NCBI GenBank assembly: GCA_002685655.1
Contig: NYXM01000005.1
Location: forward strand, 1-16,612
Length of the DNA: 16,612 nucleotides
Direction of reading: 5' to 3'
DNA from: Planctomycetaceae bacterium
GTDB lineage: Bacteria > Planctomycetota > Planctomycetia > Pirellulales > Pirellulaceae
Below, in pieces: positions 12,811 to 16,612 of the stretch. The notes under the pieces were generated by a model. It saw only the letters and a program-made list of their open reading frames with translations, had not been told where the DNA came from and searched no databases. Position 1 is the first letter of the stretch, and every line of letters starts with the position of its first letter. Made by a program: the position numbers and the translations under genes.

Positions 12811-13826
12811 ATGGGTGAATCACGCAAGGAAGCGTTAAAGCTCGGTTTTGACGGATCGGTCCGGCTGGAATTTCGCGGCGCGACGGTCAGCAGTGACGGC
12901 GGTTTGCTGGCGTACCGTGATGTCGATGACGTGTTCGCGTTGACGGCAACTGCCGGAGCGATGCTCAGCGACTGGCGCACCGGAACCAACATCCGGCACT
13001 CGCTGACGGCGCTGCTGCGGCAGTCGATCTACAGCCGCTTGGCGGGTTACGACGACCTCAATGATGCCCAACGACTCGCGGTTGATCCGGTGATGCGGCA
13101 ACTGGTGGGCGGTCGGGCCACGGAGAAGGAAGCCGCGTCCACCAGTCAGATGGCCCGCTTCGAGACGGACGTATTGACCCAGCCCGACAACCTCGCGGCG
13201 CTGATGGAGTTGCCGGGGAAGTGGATCGACCGGGTGCAGCAGCGCCGACTGACCGACCGCATCATCCTCGACCTGGACAGTTCGGTCAGTGAAACCCACG
13301 GCCAGCAGGAAGGCTCGGCGTACAACGGCTACTTCGAGTGCAACTGCTACCACCCGCTGTTCTGCTTCAACCAGGACGGCGACTTGGAACGCGCCCTCTT
13401 GCGCCACGGCAACGTCGCCAGCGCCGACGACTGGCGCAGCGTGCTTGAACCGGTGGTCGCCCGCTACCGCACCCGGAAGATCAAGAAACTGTTCCGCGGT
13501 GACGCTGGCTTCGCCAACCCACAGGTGTACGAGTTCCTCGAAGCCGAGGGCTACCTCTACACCATCCGGCTGCCGGCCAATCCGGTGTTGCAACGCGAGA
13601 TTCAGCACCTGATGACCCGCCCGGTGGGCCGACCTCCGCAGAAGCCGATCGTGCTGTACCACGACTTCGTTTATCAGGCCGCCACTTGGGACAAGGCCCG
13701 TCGCGTCGTGGCGAAAGTCGAGTGGCACAGGGATGAGTTATTCCCCCGCATCGGGTTCATCGTCACCAACCTTGGCGGCGGCGCGGCCCGTGTCACCGGG
13801 TTTTACAACGGCCGGGGCACGGCCGA
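12811..13826 (+). pseudogene. IS1380-family DDE transposase, N-terminal part (split)
   Basis: 338 intact residues of a DDE transposase of the IS1380 family (DDE group 1), closely resembling planctomycete and proteobacterial copies. Visible motifs are VSSDGGLLAYRDVDD (27-41), the first acidic residue in IILDLDSSVSETHG (D154/D156), the second in LFRGDAGFANPQVYEFL (D231), and YNGRGTAE (332-339), the start of the Y-R-E-K signature. The insertion falls inside the codon of catalytic Glu339 (GA|A); the frame then reads 27 foreign residues (VGVSYYFLCNRFYHVPG...) before a stop at 13911. Without Lys346 and the C-terminal beta/helix part, the product should be inactive. ATG 12811 is preceded only by weak ribosome binding signals. 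Confidence 0.9.
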
Positions 13827-13865
13827 GGTGGGGGTGTCATACTACTTCCTTTGTAACAGGTTTTA

Positions 13866-16091
13866 TCATGTGCCAGGTCGAGGTTTCGGCTGCGTCAGCT
13901 CCGCCGCTTGATGTAGATTGTGCCAGCTCTTGGGGCACCGTCTGAGCCGCTTGAGGCGGTCCACTTCGTCGGCGTCGGCCCAGATAACCCAGCGACCACC
14001 ATTGACCGGCAATTGGCGGGCATGAACCCAGCCCCGACGGACCCAACTGTAAAGCGTCGGGTAAGGCAGATCCAGGTGGCGGGTGAAGTCGACAAACCAC
14101 CATTCATGGTCGGCCAGTTCATGTTCCTGCGTGGCGACCGAACGCTTGACGCTTCGACGATGATGCCAGATCAGTTTACGAACCATTGGCGCATTGAATG
14201 TCGATCGACGTTTGGGAGGACGGAAGCCGTCCACATTGAGCTGCTCGGCGATCCGGGCCGAACTCTTCTTTTGGTCGTGCAATTCGAGGATGCGATCCAA
14301 CAGCTGTTGGTAGTTGTCAAGTTGTTCGTATCGCCCCACCGGTCGGATCAAGGTGTGCTGACTGACAAAGTTCCCTGCCCATTGGATGGTCACGTCCACG
14401 TGCTGGCTATCCGGTGGTGCGGTCACAATCACCCGCTCAATCAGGTGACGTACGATGGTCTGCCGATCCACCGTGGTGGTCTGGGGTGCGTGCCACAGTT
14501 TGGGGATGTCACAGGACAACTCGTGGATCTGTCGGCGCTCGTCATCGGTCAGGACTGTGGCCTGCTTCTGGCCGAATCGCTCATATTGTTCTTCGAGACC
14601 CCGTAGATCAAGAAGCTTTTGCTCCCATTGACGCTCGAGTTCGCGGACGACCAAACGATTCTCAGGTTCCACGGCCTCATATTGCCGTCGGGCGCGATCC
14701 ACATCGTACCGGGCCCGTTCCACGCGGTGCCGCCAGTGCCCATCGATCTTCATCCGTTGTTGCTCGATATCCTCGGCGGCCGAAAGACTCAACGCCAATG
14801 ATGCCGGTTGCAATACGGTTAATGCTTGCTGAGCGACAAACTCATCCAGGACCCGACCGGTCAGACTTTGGCACAAAGATTCGCCGTATTCAGTGCCGTT
14901 ATGGGTGCAGGCATACCGCGGATGATTCAAATTGGGACCCCGGCCCTTGTAAAGCCGGTCATACTGAACGACCATTCGACACTGACATCTTCCGCACACC
15001 AGCAGGCCCTTGAGCAACGCCGATCCTTCACGGGGAGCACCTTGCCTGTCGCAACGGTTCTGGTTTTCAGCCATTCGTCGGCGATTGGCGTCGTAACGCG
15101 CCCAGGCGATGTACGCGGGGCATCGATCTTTCAAGAGCACCGTACATTGCTCCGCGGGCACCACCGTGCGTCCGGAGCCCGGTTTCCCGGGTACTTTGCG
15201 CCGTGGATCGATCCGCTTTCGACCCCAGGTGTAGGCACCGGCATAGATCGGATGATGAAGTAAGGTCCGCAGCCGCTGACGAGTCGGCCGGCGCCATTGC
15301 AGTTGCCCTCGATCAGCGCCCGTGTGTGAACGGAACGGCAATTGAAGCTTCTGCTGTACCAGGAAGCGCAACACGCCGCTGACCGTTCCCGCTTCATCGA
15401 ACGTATCGAAGACCAGATGGATCATCGCTTGTACCTGTTCGTCGGGATCCAACATGAACTGGCCCGTGGGAGATCTCAAATATCCAATCGGGGCGAGGTT
15501 GAATAGTTCACCCCGTTTTGCCTTGTTCAGAATCCCCTGATGCATCCGTTGGCGCAGCAGGTGAAGCTCCGCCTCGCTTAACGTCCCTTTCAAACCGAGC
15601 AAAAGACGATCGTTGTAATCACGCGGATCGTAGATCCCGTCGTGATCGGCCAGCAACGTGCCGAACAATGCGCACACTTCCAGCAATTGATGCCAGTCCT
15701 TGCACGAACGGGCCAGTCGACTCATCTCCAGGCCCAAGATCAGGCCGACGTGATCCAAACTTACCTCGACCAGCAGACGCTGAAAGCCCGTGCGTCCGTC
15801 GGCGCTCTGGCCACTGCGGCCCTGGTCCTCGTCGATCACCAGCACGCGTTCTCTGGGCCATCCCCAGTGGATTGCTCGCGTGCGCAGGTTGTATTGCAGA
15901 GCTGTAGATTCCCGATGTTCCAGCACTTGCTGGGGGGTCGACTGCCGCACGTACACCACGGCCAGACGATCCAGGTGGTGAGGCTGAATCTTGGCGGGCA
16001 GCGACCCTGGGTGACCGTCCGAGATCCCCACCTGGTCCACTTCCCTCACATCGGCCGTTGATTCCGTGAGAGCCGGCTCAGTGTTGATCAT
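13866..16091 (-). CDS. Large serine recombinase (resolvase/invertase family)
   Basis: A 741-residue site-specific recombinase. The resolvase-type catalytic domain spans ~42-195: AVVYVRQSTPQQ holds nucleophile Ser51, and LEMSRLARSCKDW (121-133) carries catalytic arginines. The recombinase domain (~200-340) contains LAPIGYLRSPTG and LRTLLHHPIYAGAYTWGRKR. A zinc ribbon follows, with ligands C366/C369 (LVCGRCQCRM) and C395/C407. A coiled coil occupies ~440-510. The C-terminus (~640-720) adds a helix-turn-helix-like part (YPTLYSWVRRGWVHARQL) resembling excisionase-type domains. GGAGG lies 6 bases before ATG 16091. The enzyme should mobilise the surrounding 2.6-kb element through covalent Ser-DNA intermediates. 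The gene looks full-length and intact; its stop codon falls within the left inverted repeat. Confidence 0.92.
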   Translation of the reverse strand: MINTEPALTESTADVREVDQVGISDGHPGSLPAKIQPHHLDRLAVVYVRQSTPQQVLEHRESTALQYNLRTRAIHWGWPRERVLVIDEDQGRSGQSADGRTGFQRLLVEVSLDHVGLILGLEMSRLARSCKDWHQLLEVCALFGTLLADHDGIYDPRDYNDRLLLGLKGTLSEAELHLLRQRMHQGILNKAKRGELFNLAPIGYLRSPTGQFMLDPDEQVQAMIHLVFDTFDEAGTVSGVLRFLVQQKLQLPFRSHTGADRGQLQWRRPTRQRLRTLLHHPIYAGAYTWGRKRIDPRRKVPGKPGSGRTVVPAEQCTVLLKDRCPAYIAWARYDANRRRMAENQNRCDRQGAPREGSALLKGLLVCGRCQCRMVVQYDRLYKGRGPNLNHPRYACTHNGTEYGESLCQSLTGRVLDEFVAQQALTVLQPASLALSLSAAEDIEQQRMKIDGHWRHRVERARYDVDRARRQYEAVEPENRLVVRELERQWEQKLLDLRGLEEQYERFGQKQATVLTDDERRQIHELSCDIPKLWHAPQTTTVDRQTIVRHLIERVIVTAPPDSQHVDVTIQWAGNFVSQHTLIRPVGRYEQLDNYQQLLDRILELHDQKKSSARIAEQLNVDGFRPPKRRSTFNAPMVRKLIWHHRRSVKRSVATQEHELADHEWWFVDFTRHLDLPYPTLYSWVRRGWVHARQLPVNGGRWVIWADADEVDRLKRLRRCPKSWHNLHQAAELTQPKPRPGT

Positions 16092-16230
16092 GACCCACCT
16101 CCCGCCGTGGGTCCGGCTTGTCCAGCCTCTGGGCCACGATCCGGCTCAGTGTCGTCAACGTCCGTCGCCGGGCTTCGACCGGCAGGACGGTCCAGAATTG
16201 ACCGAGAGCCACACGACGGCTCGGTTTCAC
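16078..16230 (-). CDS. Small hypothetical ORF preceding the recombinase (50 residues)
   Basis: Read from GTG 16230, this frame encodes 50 residues: KPSRRVALGQFWTVLPVEAR, then RRTLTTLSRIVAQRLDKP, ending GHDQH. It overlaps the recombinase start by 14 bases. The pattern of an FW motif followed by an Arg-rich helix resembles small ORFs I recall upstream of other recombinases of this class, and the overlap suggests translational coupling. No good ribosome binding site is seen at GTG 16230; GTG 16212 is an alternative start. Whether it is a separate helper protein is uncertain. Confidence 0.45.
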   Translation of the reverse strand: MKPSRRVALGQFWTVLPVEARRRTLTTLSRIVAQRLDKPDPRREVGHDQH

Positions 16231-16421
16231 TGAGCGCGGGGGGGGACTGATCTGTCGTCCGTGACGTTTGACATGGGTCTGCTCCGCAGCCTGATGTCCG
16301 CCGCCGCCGGCACCAGCGGGCCAGCTCCAGAAGCGCCGGTATCGCTACTATCGGCGGCCCGGACCCGCCGGAATCACTGACAAAAGCTGTTCCTATGCCT
16401 GCAGTGTGCTCGCACGTTTGA
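16231..16421. other. Right end of the serine-recombinase element
   Basis: About 190 non-coding bases with a G8 run (16238-16245) upstream of the small ORF, the right inverted repeat (16378-16391) and the GA core (16420-16421). The promoter of the recombinase probably lies here, but no clear -35/-10 pair could be placed. Confidence 0.5.
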
Positions 16422-16612
16422 ACAGTGGATTCGCGAAGGAAAAAATGCGGTGAAGTGGACGAAGCTTTCCTGCCACGATTTCGTGGACAACCATGTGCGA
16501 TTGCAATTGTTCGCCCTGGCGTACAACCTGGGCAACTTTCTACGGCGGCTTGTCCTGCCGCGTCCCATGAAGACCTGGTCGATGACGACCTTGCGGGAGA
16601 AGTTGATCTCGA
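16422..16612 (+). pseudogene. IS1380-family DDE transposase, C-terminal part (split, cut by window end)
   Basis: With the GA of the right core this reads EQWIREGKNAVKWTKLSC, then HDFVDNHVRLQLFALAYNLG and NFLRRLVLPRP, and stays open to the last base. It supplies the missing end of the Y-R-E-K signature (Lys346 in joined numbering) and the typical C-terminal LFALAYNLGNFLRRL of IS1380 transposases. It has no start codon of its own and would not be translated in its present state. Confidence 0.9.

Larger units (their letters stand above)
13827..16421 (-). mobile_element. Serine-recombinase element inserted in the IS1380 transposase
   Basis: Deleting these 2595 bases joins GCC-GA to A-CAG and restores AEQWIREGK in the transposase. 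GA is present at both borders (13825-13826 and 16420-16421), as expected for the 2-bp crossover core of a serine recombinase. Exactly 28 bp inside each core lies an imperfect inverted repeat: AACAGGTTTTATCA (13855-13868) and, on the other strand, AACAGCTTTTGTCA (16391-16378), 12 of 14 identical. The element carries only the large recombinase and a small ORF. Confidence 0.85.
12695..16612 (+). mobile_element. IS1380-family insertion sequence, interrupted and running off the window
   Basis: The left end lies near 12690-12705, where the glycosyltransferase reading loses its family character (…TTAGCCCGTATTTCCCAG). The transposase gene begins at 12811 and is interrupted at 13826; its C-terminal part resumes at 16422 and continues past the window. 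The right IS end, terminal inverted repeats and target duplication cannot be seen, so the left border is approximate. Confidence 0.75.

Noticed and set aside
12835..13728. 297-codon minus-strand frame
   Set aside because: Antisense of the IS1380 transposase, which has clear family motifs.
14414..15013. 199-codon plus-strand frame inside the recombinase gene
   Set aside because: Antisense to a recombinase with intact catalytic and zinc-ribbon motifs and a good ribosome binding site.

Overview
The window looks like a chromosomal stretch of a high-GC planctomycete, possibly of the Phycisphaerae (class-level placement is inference). The evidence is a large secreted protein with the planctomycete N-terminal LEPRVLLA motif, a TIGR03790-type domain, an exported protein of a type I associate with planctomycetes, a DUF3500 protein with a Tat signal, and intergenic DNA carrying the CCCGACGCG-CAAGCGAGGGA repeat (encoding PTRKRG in one frame) that I associate with planctomycete genomes. 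No database search was possible.

Left part (1-1930): a compact three-gene operon of an ECF sigma factor, a small single-pass membrane protein (likely anti-sigma) and a membrane-anchored extracytoplasmic helical protein with LTxxQ motifs and two perfect EF-hands. The architecture resembles CnrH/CnrY/CnrX metal sensing. Next (2050-5646) is a 1198-residue secreted mosaic: LEPRVLLA leader, an SdrD-type B domain apparently split by a TIGR03790 domain, two Ig-like domains, RTX calcium-binding repeats and a C-terminal DUF3105 domain.

Middle part (5647-11041): tRNA-Ala(TGC) with a recognisable promoter, followed after only 10 nt by a medium-chain dehydrogenase; a small unknown gene on the minus strand; and three same-strand exported proteins (a signal-peptide protein, a probable lipoprotein, a Tat-exported DUF3500 protein). 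Two copies of a ~112-bp hairpin repeat sit directly behind two of these genes (7280 and 10859). Several short-unit repeats fill the intergenic DNA.

Right part (11042-16612): a polysaccharide deacetylase and a family 2 glycosyltransferase, divergent, suggesting surface polysaccharide synthesis. The glycosyltransferase is cut at its C-terminus by an IS1380-family element. The IS transposase is in turn split, inside the codon of its catalytic glutamate, by a ~2.6-kb element carrying a 741-residue serine recombinase and a 50-codon ORF. The ends of this inner element can be placed to the base: removing it restores the transposase frame, and an imperfect 14-bp inverted repeat lies exactly 28 bp inside each GA core.

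Most striking: the nested-element structure with symmetric ends, the hairpin repeat family, the EF-hand version of a CnrYXH-like module, and the domain-inside-domain mosaic protein.
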